Shown here: positions 36,181 through 46,754 of the stretch, in pieces
How positions within the stretch are numbered: the first letter of the stretch is position 1
Layout: every line of letters starts with the position of its first letter
NCBI RefSeq assembly: GCF_043290135.1
Contig: NC_134710.1
Location: 3,936,821 to 4,000,820 of the forward strand
DNA: 64,000 nt
From: Rhipicephalus microplus
Lineage: Eukaryota; Arthropoda; Arachnida; Ixodida; Ixodidae
Direction of reading: 5' to 3'
Made by a program: the position numbers and the translations under genes
Notes under the pieces: generated by a model
What the model saw: only the letters and a program-made list of their open reading frames with translations
What the model was told of the DNA's origin: nothing
Database searches by the model: none

Positions 36181-37309
36181 GCTCTAGAACGCCTCCGGTT
36201 CAGAACTTTCTCACCAAATAGGGCTCAGCAGGTCCGTAAGTAATGGTCTCTCTTGAAAGGGTCTCCACAGGACGAAGGCTGGAACTGATATTAGCGATCC
36301 CATCCACGCAGAACCCGCGCAGTGACAAAGCGGCTACACTAGAAAATTATTGGAACGCCCCTAAAAGTTTTGCCCTAATTATATCTAATTCAATAAGCAA
36401 GTAACCTAGCTTCACGGCAAATGACGCGTGAAAAGGTCGGCAAAACTCAACAAACAACTGATATCCATTTCTCTGTGCCTGCCCTCGGCAGAATAAGTAT
36501 AAACGTTGTGGTAACCTTTGTAGGGACTGGAGTCAAAACTACCGCGGGTTCAGGCTTAGCGAGCCACAAAACTGCGTCTACCGTCGCCTGCTTATGTGCA
36601 GCGCACCGCTTCGCGCACGCTGAGTGGTGCGATGCCAACAGACGGTGTTCGATCTAACAAAACACGCGAACACTTTATTGCCTTTAGTGACACCCCAACC
36701 CCCCAATCCACTCACATTTTATAAACGTCTGCCCCCGAGACGTGGGGGAGGGAACGCACGTCGTGGGCGTAGGCTAAAAAAGAAACCGGGAGCACAATGC
36801 AGCTGCCAAGCGCGAGCGTTGACACGCCGGTCGAGAAAACGTGCTTTGCGGCTGTGCTGCGCACTCCCGCGATGGCCACTGGGCCTTGTCGTGATAGGAC
36901 AAACCTCGTACGCGTAGGCCTCTGGCAAGTGCATCTCTGCGTAGTGCGACCACGTCGAGCACTAGGCACTACTACTTGGGCTATTGTACAGAATTGGCGC
37001 TAGCGCAAAGCTAAAATAAACACCTGCCAAGGATGGCCAGGCGGGCTACAGTCCGGCGATTCCCAAAGGAGACGCGAACGAAGAAAAACACGTGCTTGCC
37101 ATGCGCTTCCCGAGGAGAGACTTACCGGAGCGCACATGGCATGATCAGAGAACACCTACCACAATAGAGAACAGAAACCACCACAATAGAGAACTACCAC
37201 AATGAATGGAGAACGGAAATAAGAGAATATATACCACAGTTTAGTGGCGGCGTACTGAACTGCAATACAGCGAGGCGAGATTGGGCTGCTAGTACTATGA
37301 TCATCAATG
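36181..37309. other. Intergenic, GC-rich between 36700 and 37000
   Basis: Several overlapping short frames on both strands caused by composition. No domain. One AATAAA on each strand (minus near 36675, plus near 37013), without other support for a gene. Confidence 0.4.
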
Positions 37310-38905
37310 AATGAATAGAACAGCATTTATTATGGTCCTGCAAAAAGCACGCGAATGCGCTCAGGTCTTTCACGTTGGGACAGAGAAGTTTAGCCTAACA
37401 GCCGCATCGCAGGCTTGTTCCAGCCCTTTTCCGATCGGCTATAGGCAGCAGCTACGCAAGGCAGCCGCCCACCTCGCCGAAGTAGTATCGGGGTTGACAT
37501 CGTTATACAATGTAGTTCACTCCCAAAGCGTAGCCGGGGTGAGTTTGCATTGGTTGCATATATAATTATCGTAGAGTTCCGGGAATATGGCGTGGAGAAC
37601 GTGTGGATTTGGGTATGACTCCGTTTGCAATAGCTCTAAAGTGAGAGCTTGAGGCCGACTTAGCATAGGGCTAGGCGGCGGTGAGACCCGACGGGACAGG
37701 TAGAAGTGTTTGTTGATTTCGTAATGAGTGGATCGCACGTCCCTGTTTTCCACGGCCTCGAATCGGCTAGTATCTGCGCGCTCAGTCAATACACGCGCAG
37801 CACTGTGAGTGGAATTGTTGAGGTTGACGGAGCAGCCAGAGATCTCTTCTTCGTAAGCAAGGGAACCAAATAAGAGTATGATAACATAGTTCCTTAGGAC
37901 TGTTCTGGAGAATGCGTAGGGCCTGCGGTGGAGTTCTGCCATTAGCGAAGGACCGGATTGCAAATCCAGAGTCACTAAAATGACTTCTACATCGTCGTCG
38001 ACTATAGCCAGTGAAATGGCAACCTGCTCGGCCAGGAGCGGGTCCTTGGTGTAGAGCGAAGAGTTCGCTCTCCTTTGTGCTTAATACCAACCGCGGGGAA
38101 TTCGACACCGCTTCGATACGAGGCGGCGTCAACGAAACAGGTTTTGCTGTCCTGTTTATGATGTCTCTGGATAGTGGCGACCCAGGCTAGGCGTCTTGAG
38201 TAATTGTGTTCAGGATGAACGTTTCTGGGAATTTGAGTGACCGTTAAAAACTCTTGGAAACTCGGTGGTATTTTTACAGAGTCACCATGGTATGAATGTT
38301 CCGCGTAGCCACGTTTCTTGAGGATATGTCTGCCCGTCACTGAGGTAGAAAGGCGTGTGATCTGAGAGCACTCCTGAGCCTCCGCTATTTTTTCTGCGGT
38401 GTTGTGGACACCAAGCTGCCGGAACCGATTCGTACTAGTACTGCAGGGAATGTCAAAGACACTTTCGATCACTTTTCTAATGAGTGCGTTGAGTTTGTCT
38501 CGTTTACTCCTGTACCAGTTGTGCATATCAGAAATGTACGATAAATGGCCGAGGACGAAGGAGTATACCAGACGGATGAGACTGTCTTCCTGTACTCTGT
38601 CGTGTTTGTTGGCAACACGCTTGAGCAGGCGTATAGCGTTGTTGGTATTGCTTACGAGCTTGGTGACAGTAACACTATTGGTGCTATTTTCTTCAATGGT
38701 CATACACACAACGCGTATATGCTTGACCTTGGGTATTTCTGTACAACAGGTCGTATTAAAGGTAATACTTTCACGTAATTCCTGCCAATCACGGCGCTTT
38801 CGACCCCGCCTGACGGCGCAATAAAGGAGCAGTTCATACTTCGCTGGTGAGCATCTCAGACCAATGGGAAGGAGGTAAGACTTGAAGGTGTCTATTGCAA
38901 GTCAT
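37310..38905 (-). pseudogene. LINE ORF2 fragment: RT C-terminus, RNase H and zinc-finger-like end
   Basis: The minus-strand frame 38709-38002 gives VSNTNNAIRLLKRVANKHDR, SLIRLVYSFVLGHLSYISDM (post-RT block), then LGVHNTAEKIAEAQ and the RNase H opening KTCFVDAASYRSG. A frameshift follows. Frame 37975-37517 then carries RNase H/C-terminal sequence (THSAARVLTERADT) and RPQALTLELLQTESYPNPHV, the usual end block of I-clade tick LINEs. Upstream, 38880-38710, RRGRKRRDWQEL continues the RT side. The catalytic RT core is missing. It is 5'-truncated near 38905 and frameshifted. Confidence 0.82.
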
Positions 38906-39849
38906 CTTCAATAGACAGGCGCATTTTTTGTTGTTCGTTGGGTCAAGCTCCGGAAACTCTCAAGTTCTACTGATCACCTCTAGTGGACCAAAAAATCAAC
39001 CACAGCGCGTTCCGGCTTTAAACACCCAGCGAGGATCTTCTGGTGACCTCTGCTTCATGCATGGCTTGGGCGCCGCCATTTGCGTTATTGTGCTTTCCTG
39101 TAGGGGTGCCCTCGTCGGACCAAATTACAATTTTAATATGACTGAATACTACATCTTTGCGTAACGTAACACATAAAAAAACAATTTGCTCTTATACCAA
39201 GTAGCCTTGCTCAAACATGTGCTGCGTCATCATTTTTTGTAACAGTTTTCGCTCCAGCTGACTTGTAGTTGTCAGCAGTCAATCGACATAGTTATCCTCA
39301 CTTCAAAATATGCGGCGGCGAAGGGTAGCGACGGCAGGTAACGCCTCGAGGTGCATTCGGATGGACTTAGTTCCACTGTAAATATTTCGGGCCACTTCCG
39401 GCAGACATATTATATTTCGCTCTGTTTATTTTAACTCGTTAAAATGTTTTCAAGAAACGCATTCAAGTGACTTCATGGGAACGAAGCTACCGCTGAAGCT
39501 TTCATGGGATGAAAACCCGATCAGGCCCGAGAATTACGGGCCGGTGAGTAAAAACCACGGCAGATTTTTAAGGGTAGTCGGTTGCTGGGCTAGTTGGTTC
39601 ATTTCAACATATAGCTTTTTCAACATATGTAATCTTACGGCATAGGTATTCAACATGTGTAGTCACGCGGCTGCAGCGAATTGCAAAATTATTTAAATTT
39701 TTCAACGTGTCATAGTCTGTAAGCGGAAAAAACGTGCTTCACTTGCGGCGTGGCTTCTCGTGGGAGCGAGTCGCTGACTCCATAGTGAATTCTGAAGTTC
39801 TATCGCCAGGTAATACACCGGGCCGTTGCGACCAAAGAAGGCAACTACG
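38906..39849. other. Intergenic, no gene recognised
   Basis: Short frames only, up to 89 codons. No repeat or motif that I can support. Confidence 0.45.
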
Positions 39850-40425
39850 TGCCACGCATGTGTCTTCTTAGCTAGCCCATATATTTGTTCAAAATCCTAC
39901 GAGTTGATGGTTTACTACAGTGTCACTTGTGAAGCATCACAGAATTATGGGTGTGATTTCTCTATAATGTGACAAAGAAAGGGTCACCTAAATTAGAAAT
40001 ACTTTATTTTCTGTCACAGCCTCCTGGCCTACCTGACATGGAAGCAGCTGTGTACAATGGGCAATGTACCTGCTAGATTTTATGCACTGATTGCGCTTAT
40101 CAGTATCTGGTGATGTTACTTGTTTTTCCAGACTGCCATGCAACGACAGGATGACTACCGCCGAATGTCCACTCTGCAAGCACGTTGAAACATATGAATG
40201 TCCACTACAACAGGTCATCTCTAACCTCACACTTGCGATGCTGTATTTGGGAATAATTTACCACGTATCTCGTGGAGAGGTGCTTTAGTTTGTTCACAAG
40301 CATTGGCTGTCTACCAATGTATAGAATCGACATTCCAATAACGTTGAAAGCCAAACACTACCTCTGTAAATTAGTTATATTATGTGGCACTGCTGAGCTA
40401 AAGAACACAGTGGACACAATTCAAT
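39850..40425 (+). repeat. Left arm of an older inverted duplication
   Basis: Reverse-complement similarity to 43375-44065 in three blocks. One is CTTAGCTAGCCCATATATT (39868) versus its complement near 44040. Another is CTTATCAGTATCTGGTGAT (40098) versus its complement near 43700. The third is TTATGTGGCACTGCTGAGCT (40380) versus its complement near 43410. Roughly 75-80% alike by eye, with indels. Confidence 0.8.
40091..40288 (+). other. Conserved small peptide in the inverted arms
   Basis: The frame contains ECPLCKHVETYECPLQQVIS and NLTLAMLYL. The other arm (minus strand, about 43660-43540) encodes ECPHCKHVETRERPLQQVIL and NLTLAMLYL. A preceding block HSLLAYLTWKQLCTMGNV (40015) pairs with HSLLTYVSWKQQCRMGKV (43900, minus). 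Protein-level similarity survives the DNA divergence. The CxxC pair hints at metal binding. The family is unknown. Confidence 0.35.
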
Positions 40426-40971
40426 AGGGTTTAAATGCAAAAAAAAAAAAACGCTCGCGTCATTAAGAGTTTGTTTGACTCACCGACACAACCTGATCCA
40501 TTTTCTAGATTTTTTTCTTGATAATAGTGTATGAAATTTGACTTCGTAGCAGTAGACACTATATCTATCACAAGGTAATTTAAACAGAAGCATACGTGCT
40601 CAAAGAAATTTGGGAGGTTTCTCTGCTATATGAAAAAAAAAAACACTACCACATCCAATGAACACCATTTTGCTCATCACAACATTCACGTGCTAAGTGA
40701 AACTGTGTCGCAAGTGCTCCTCACCTTTACGAATTATTATTTCAAGTAGCCCATTGAACATACGTACAAAGTATAATGCATTTGAGAGCAGCCTTGTGGT
40801 CTTTGGCACTTTTTTAAACCTATTTGAGGTAAACCAGCGCCTCCTCTATTTTTGTCAGTGCCTGGGAGAACGCTTTCCCCCAGTTGTCGAACGCGTGCTC
40901 CGCCACCACTTCCCGTTGCCACGAGGTGGCGCTGTGCGAGCAGACTCACAGGTAGCGAGTCTGCTTAACGA
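40426..40971. other. Sequence between the inverted arm and a LINE
   Basis: No gene. GCCTCCTCTATTTTT...CAGTGCCTGGG (40845) recurs inverted at 42513-42548. Confidence 0.45.
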
Positions 40972-42111
40972 AGGTAGTGAGCTTAGGATACAGGAGGTCA
41001 CGCTTGAGATAACAGATAAATACAAATATCTGGGCGTATGGATAAACAATGGGACCGAGTACCTGAGGGACCACGAAATATACGTGACGACTAATGGTAA
41101 CAGGAATGCAGCAGAGATGAAAAATAGGGCACTGTGGAATTACAATAGGTATGATGTTGTGAAAGGAATATGGAAAGGGGTCGTGGTTCCTGGGCTGACG
41201 TTCAGCAATGCAGTCTTGTGCATGAAATCAGAAGTTCAAGCAAGATTAGAAATTAAGCAACGTGGAATAGGTAGGCTTGCTTTAGGAGCTCACGGGAATA
41301 CTCCAAATCAGGGAGTACAAGGTGATATGGGATGGACAACATTTGAGGGCAGGGAAGCTAGCAGCAAGATAAAATTTGAGAAGCGATTGAGAGAAACGAA
41401 GGAGGAGCGTTGGGCTAGGAAGGTTTTCAGCTACTTGTACATGAAGAATGTCGATACAAAATGGAGGAAGCGAACCAGGAAGTTGACTGGTAAATACTTA
41501 GAAAACAACAGGTGGCCAAACCAAAAAGAACTATCGGTTAAGAAGAAAGTGAAGGAAACGGAGACTGACATGTGGAAAATGGGCATGATTAAGAAGTCCG
41601 CACTAGAGATCTATCGAACCTTTAAGCAGGAAATTGCCAAGGAAAGGATCTATGATAATACTCGGCGTAGTTCTCTACTGTTTGAGGCAAGGACGGGAGT
41701 ACTGCGAACCAAGACATATCGGGCCAAATACGAAGGGGTAGACACAGTATGCAGTGCGTGTGGAGAGGAAGAAGAAACTGCCGAACACTTGATAATGTTC
41801 TGTAAAGGGCTTCACCCTATAGTTCAGGATGATGGCGCAGAGTTTTTCAAAGCACTGGGGTTTAGGGACCGGGAGGGCAAAATAGACTTTAAGCAAGTAG
41901 ACTGAACTAGAAGGAGGTTATCTGATTGGTGGCTAAAGTCAAGGCACGAGTGAAAATTAAACTCTTCACTGCAAAGTACGAATCCTCAAACTCACTTTTT
42001 AAGAAAAAAAATTAAATATAATTTTGGGTTCCTTAAGTATTACGGCTTGGTGGCGCTAGCCACCGCCCGATCTAAAGGGTACAGCCATATCCATCCATCC
42101 ATCCATCCACA
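40972..42111 (+). pseudogene. LINE RT C-terminal domain with 3' end and (ATCC)n tail
   Basis: Within the frame ending at 41905, LINE sequence starts near 40972 with TDKYKYLGVWINNG (the RT thumb-entry 'KYLG' block). It continues through a Lys/Arg-rich C-terminal domain: KNRALWNYNRYDVVKGIWKG, then RLALGAHGNTPNQGVQGDMG and TFEGREASSKIKFEKRLRET. It ends with the zinc-finger-like CSACGEEEETAEHLIMFC. The frame stays open for more than 300 codons without the catalytic core, so truncation is recent. The 3' UTR has TGGCGCTAGCCACCGCCCGA and TAAAGGGTACAGCCAT before (ATCC)n at about 42090-42110, a typical tick LINE tail. The N-terminal part of the open frame (before 40972) is not LINE-like. Confidence 0.85.
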
Positions 42112-43374
42112 CAGCGCCAGACTCGCACAGTGCCAGAGAAAAGGGTTCCTGTAGCACATGAGCACCCCATCGCACCAGCGAACATTATGGCGAAAGAAGA
42201 ATTTTGCGAGCATCACTTGACCGCCCTTTCGAGCGCGTGCCTCTACAGCAATAGCCACGACCAACACATGCCTTTAAAAAGGCTCGTTGCCCAATGCGAC
42301 AAGTGCTTCACTGGTTACGTATACAAAAGCCTTGTTTACACTTGAAACAGAGCGAATACAACTGAAAACTTGACCATATGAGAGCTGCGAATGCAGACAC
42401 AGCGTGCGTTTCAGTGAGCGACGGTGCGGCTGTGACTCTACTCCAGTGACGGCGCATGGCGGCTGAAAGCCGCACTAACACCGAAAGCTGGTTGTCATTG
42501 TACTCCGCTCTTTCGCCCAGGCACTGTAAAAAATAGAGGAGGCACTGCGTAAACACAGTTAATTAAGATAAAGTATTTGTGAGTGTAGTTTGTAACCTTT
42601 CTCTCAAGGCACAACTGAATGTTGGAAGGCCTGTTAAGGCCCCGCACGGCAGAGTGTTTGTAATGGAATTGATAATTTCTGACGATTCACATGCCAACCA
42701 TGATATGATTATGAGTTATACAGTAGTGGGCAAATTTAGACTGATTCGGGCTTCCAGGAGTTAAAACAAACGAGATTGTAAATTCACAGGAGAGAAGACT
42801 GCATGTAGAAACATTTGGACTGACACCTAGTGTTCGCAAATTTTTCATTATTTTAACCTTTCATATTTAAAGCATCCATTTGTTTCACCTGCACTAATCA
42901 GAACTGGTTCACGGCTGTGCACGAGGAGTTCGGAAATTGTGAAGCACGAGTTCAAACGAGCAGGCACAGTGTAACATCACAAGTGAATGACAAGGTGCCG
43001 ACAAGGTGGAAGCCTCATTTCTTTCACTTAATTTAATGAGGCGAAATATTTTCGCAAAAACAAGCCACTTTAGTAGAGGTGGGTCTGGTACTTACGTCTA
43101 CATGCTGCGTCGTCTGCTCAGCTGTGCGTGCGAATGCACAAACTGGTGGCGTCAGTGTACACGGGGCAGGAAAATTATGAACTAGATTTAGTCCTGTACC
43201 TCTCCAACACCTTTTGAAATGAATGGCGTGGCTCAGATGTCACTATTGCTGCACCACTGAAGTGAATGGCGAGGCGCAGCACCTCATGAGTTGGATCATG
43301 GGGTGCGGGCGAATCGAAGTATTTTTTATGCACACGAGTGTCTTTGCAGTCCACCCTCGTCAAAATGGGCCACT
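42112..43374. other. Intergenic inside the older inverted duplication
   Basis: No recognisable gene. Short frames up to 82 codons only. Confidence 0.45.
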
Positions 43375-44065
43375 GTCGCTGAGATCAAACCTGTGTCGTT
43401 GAGCCCAGCAGTGCCACATTATCTAACTAATGTACAGTGGTAGTTTTTCAGTTTCACTGTTATTGAAGCGTAGATTTCATAACTCGGTAGGCCCCCAATG
43501 CTAGTGGCCAATCAAAAGCACCCCTCCACGAGATGCGTGGCAAAACATTCACAAGTACAGCATTGCAAGTGTGAGGTTTAAGATGACCTGTTGCAGCGGA
43601 CGTTCACGTGTTTCAACATGCTTGCAGTGTGGACATTCGGGGGTAGCCATCTTGCCGTTGTTAAGCGTGGAAAAACATCTAAGATCACCAGATATTGATA
43701 AGCATAGTCAATGCATATAACATTTTACAAAGTAAACAAATAAACTCAGTTGACTAATAAACAGCAGTATGTTATACGTATATCTAATGGTACCTTATAA
43801 CACATGTATCACGTGGGGTTGCTTCCTCACAAGGCATGTCATTATCAAGTACCTTGCCCATCCTACACTGCTGCTTCCATGACACGTAGGTCAGGAGGCT
43901 GTGGGTGAAAAAAAAAAGGTATTTCTTATTTAAGGGACGTGTTCTTTGTCTCACTAAAGCGAGCGCACACACACAAATATCTGAAGCTTGTCAACTACGC
44001 CTGCGGTAAACTATTACCTAGTAGGGTTTTTGCACTAATATATGGGCTAGCTACGAAGACCCATG
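43375..44065 (-). repeat. Right arm of the older inverted duplication
   Basis: Counterpart of 39850-40425. It is longer because of insertions, notably around 43710-43830. It carries the second copy of the CxxC peptide on the minus strand. Confidence 0.8.
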
Positions 44066-44124
44066 AGAGGCAACAGTAATGTGTGAAATGCGAAGCATTT
44101 CTTAGAGAACTTCGGCGAGTCTGA

Positions 44125-44863
<739 letters not shown>

Positions 44864-45710
44864 CGCCTACGGCTTTTAGCTGTCCTGGCCGTTTGAATAA
44901 TGGGATCTATACCAAAATTGGTGTGGCATAACATGACTGTATGACAATCATACGCGATTTGTCTTAACATGAAAATCCTAAAATATATGTCATGAATGTC
45001 ATTCTTTACATGTGAGAGTCTTGCTACTTCTGAGGTGATTTCGTTCACATGACATCGCAAAACTGGTATGGCATGACATGACTGCATGGTCAATATGCGT
45101 GACAAACCCTCACGTGCAAATCATGGCATGTGTGTCGTGTAAGAACATGACTACATGCCACGCTCATGATGCGCTCGCGATCGTTTCGCTAGCTTCAAAT
45201 ACGCTAAACTTGGTATTACGTTGCGCAGAAAGCAACTAAAGCACTGCTACTTTACCTAAAGTCAACAAACCTGAGCGACCGCCTGTAGACTGTGTGTGCT
45301 CCCCGAGTGTGCTCGTGATTGTGTGTACCTTCTCATCTCTCTGCAACCTCTTTTCTCCACTTTATCCCTTCCCCAGTGCAGGGTAGCAAACGGGATGTGC
45401 GTCTGGTTAACCTCCCTGCCTTTCCTTGCATCTTTATCTCTCTCTCTCTGGTATTACGTGACGTGGATGGTTGATGAATGTATATTACTGGTGCGAACAC
45501 AATAAACACGAAGTGCGTGTCATGTCAGAACATCACTACATGCCACGCCCATGATGCGCTCGCGGTCGTTGCGCTAGCTTCATATATACCAAACTTGATA
45601 TTACGTGAAGTGAATGAATGACGAAGGTATATGACTGGTGCAAACGAGATAATCATGAAATGCACGTCATGTAAGAACATCATTGCATGCCACACTCATT
45701 ATGCTATTTA
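44864..45710 (+). repeat. Composite repeat, copy 1: head plus 147-bp-type units
   Basis: The head (CCGCCTACGGCTTTTAGCTG and TCCTGGCCGTTTGAATAATG...) is followed by diverged units. Each unit has AAGAACATGACTACATGCCA, GATGCGCTCGCG, TTTCGCTAGCTTCA, TATTACGTGACGTG and TACTGGTGCAAACA. The same head and units occur at 60950-62100. A LINE 3' end interrupts one unit (45222-45449). Confidence 0.85.
45222..45449 (+). mobile_element. 5'-truncated LINE 3' end inserted in the 147-bp repeat
   Basis: It contains the UTR motif CCAGTGCAGGGTAGCAAACG, GGTTAACCTCCCTGCC and a (CT)n tail, like the LINE at 10855-11712. It is flanked by the duplicated target GGTATTACGT (45212-45221 and 45450-45459). Confidence 0.88.
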
Positions 45711-45859
45711 CGACCGAGAATATTTACGACAGGGGCTCATGATGCTGTTTACGACAAGGGGCTATTTACGACAGAGAGACATCTGAAGGCGAGTCAGCTA
45801 GCTTGCAAAGTGTAGGATGCACCGTTGTGTCAGAAGCGCCAACATGTAGGAATAATCTC
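45711..45859. repeat. Cluster of TTTACGAC words
   Basis: TATTTACGACC, TATTTACGACAGGGGCTCA, TGTTTACGACAAGGGGCT and TATTTACGACAGAGAG occur within about 80 bp (45704-45780). This is a small degenerate tandem repeat. Confidence 0.6.
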
Positions 45860-46040
45860 AAGGATAAGCTAGTTGAGCCGCCTGGGCTTTTGGCAGATGT
45901 CCCTCTTTTTTGTTTCCTTCCATAACCCCCCGTACAGAGTAGCTAACCAGATGTATTTCTGGTTGATCTCCCTGCATTCTCTCTTTGTAGCTTCTTTGCT
46001 TCAAAAGCAGCGTACTTGTAAGTACTAGTAGCGAGGCTGT
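45860..46040 (+). mobile_element. Second LINE 3' UTR fragment of the same family
   Basis: CCGTACAGAGTAGCTAACCA, GTTGATCTCCCTGCATTCTC and TTGTAGCTTC are diverged forms of the UTR at 45373-45440. No coding part. Confidence 0.65.
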
Positions 46041-46098
46041 GAGCGTTCCATGTCGCTCGAAAGGAAAAATACGGAAAGACGGGCTAGTTGGTACTGCT

Positions 46099-46754
46099 GC
46101 ATAATTGAAGTTTTTGCGCACACACACAAGGACACAGAAGAAGGGAACACAAGGACCAGCGCAGACTAACAACTGATTTTTATTCAGTAAGAACACAGAA
46201 TATATACGCTTACTTGCACCCCATGATCACCGCGCATGAGCAAAAACGGCATCGTACAATCTTAAAAACCAAATATCACATGTTGTTCAGCAATTCAATT
46301 TCTTTTTCACTAAGCGATATCGACGGATGGCTGACGCACATATCTTTAAGTCTAGAGATGTGCCACGCTTCTACTATTTCTCTTGTTGTCTGATTTGGGT
46401 GTACATACACCACCTCAGTTTGATCAAACAACGGCTTACATGCACTAAAAGAACAACGCGCACAGTGCAGTGCTAAATGTGTTTCCGGCCTCCCTTTCAA
46501 GTTGGTCATGTGCTCCTTCAATCTCACATTTAAGCATCGGCCAGTCTGACCGACATAAAAGTTCCCACAACTGAAAGGGGTCTTATAAACTACCTTTCTT
46601 TTGCACTCAACCACCTGATGACCTGCACGCTTGGAACAATTGCCTCCGATATCTTACTGTTCTTACTGAATAAAAATCAGTTGTTAGTCTGCGCTGGTCC
46701 TTGTGTTCCCTTCTTCTGTGTCCTTGTGTGTGTGCGCAAAAACTTCAATTATGC
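46099..46754 (-). mobile_element. Penelope-like element fragment with perfect 97-bp inverted terminal repeats
   Basis: 46099-46195 is the exact reverse complement of 46658-46754 (97/97 by my reading). Between them lies the GIY-YIG end of a Penelope-like ORF. Penelope elements are known for pseudo-LTRs in direct or inverted arrangement. The reverse transcriptase is missing; only the last part of the ORF remains. Confidence 0.88.
46276..46614 (-). pseudogene. GIY-YIG endonuclease domain of a Penelope-like retroelement (5'-truncated)
   Basis: The 112-codon minus-strand frame reads VVYKTPFSCGNFYVGQTGR, the GIY-YIG core in its Penelope form: the first Tyr is in VVY and the second in FYVGQT. CLNVRLKEHM follows with the conserved Arg-x-x-x-His helix, then EIVEAWHISRLKDMCVSHPS with the catalytic Glu, and it ends at LNNM. 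This domain nicks target DNA for retrotransposition. The domain itself looks complete and unbroken. Upstream (toward 46614) it stops at the inverted repeat, so the polymerase is absent. Confidence 0.9.

Noticed and set aside
41675..41896. Minus-strand ORF inside the LINE at 41 kb
   Set aside because: Antisense shadow of the RT C-terminal domain and its zinc-finger-like motif.
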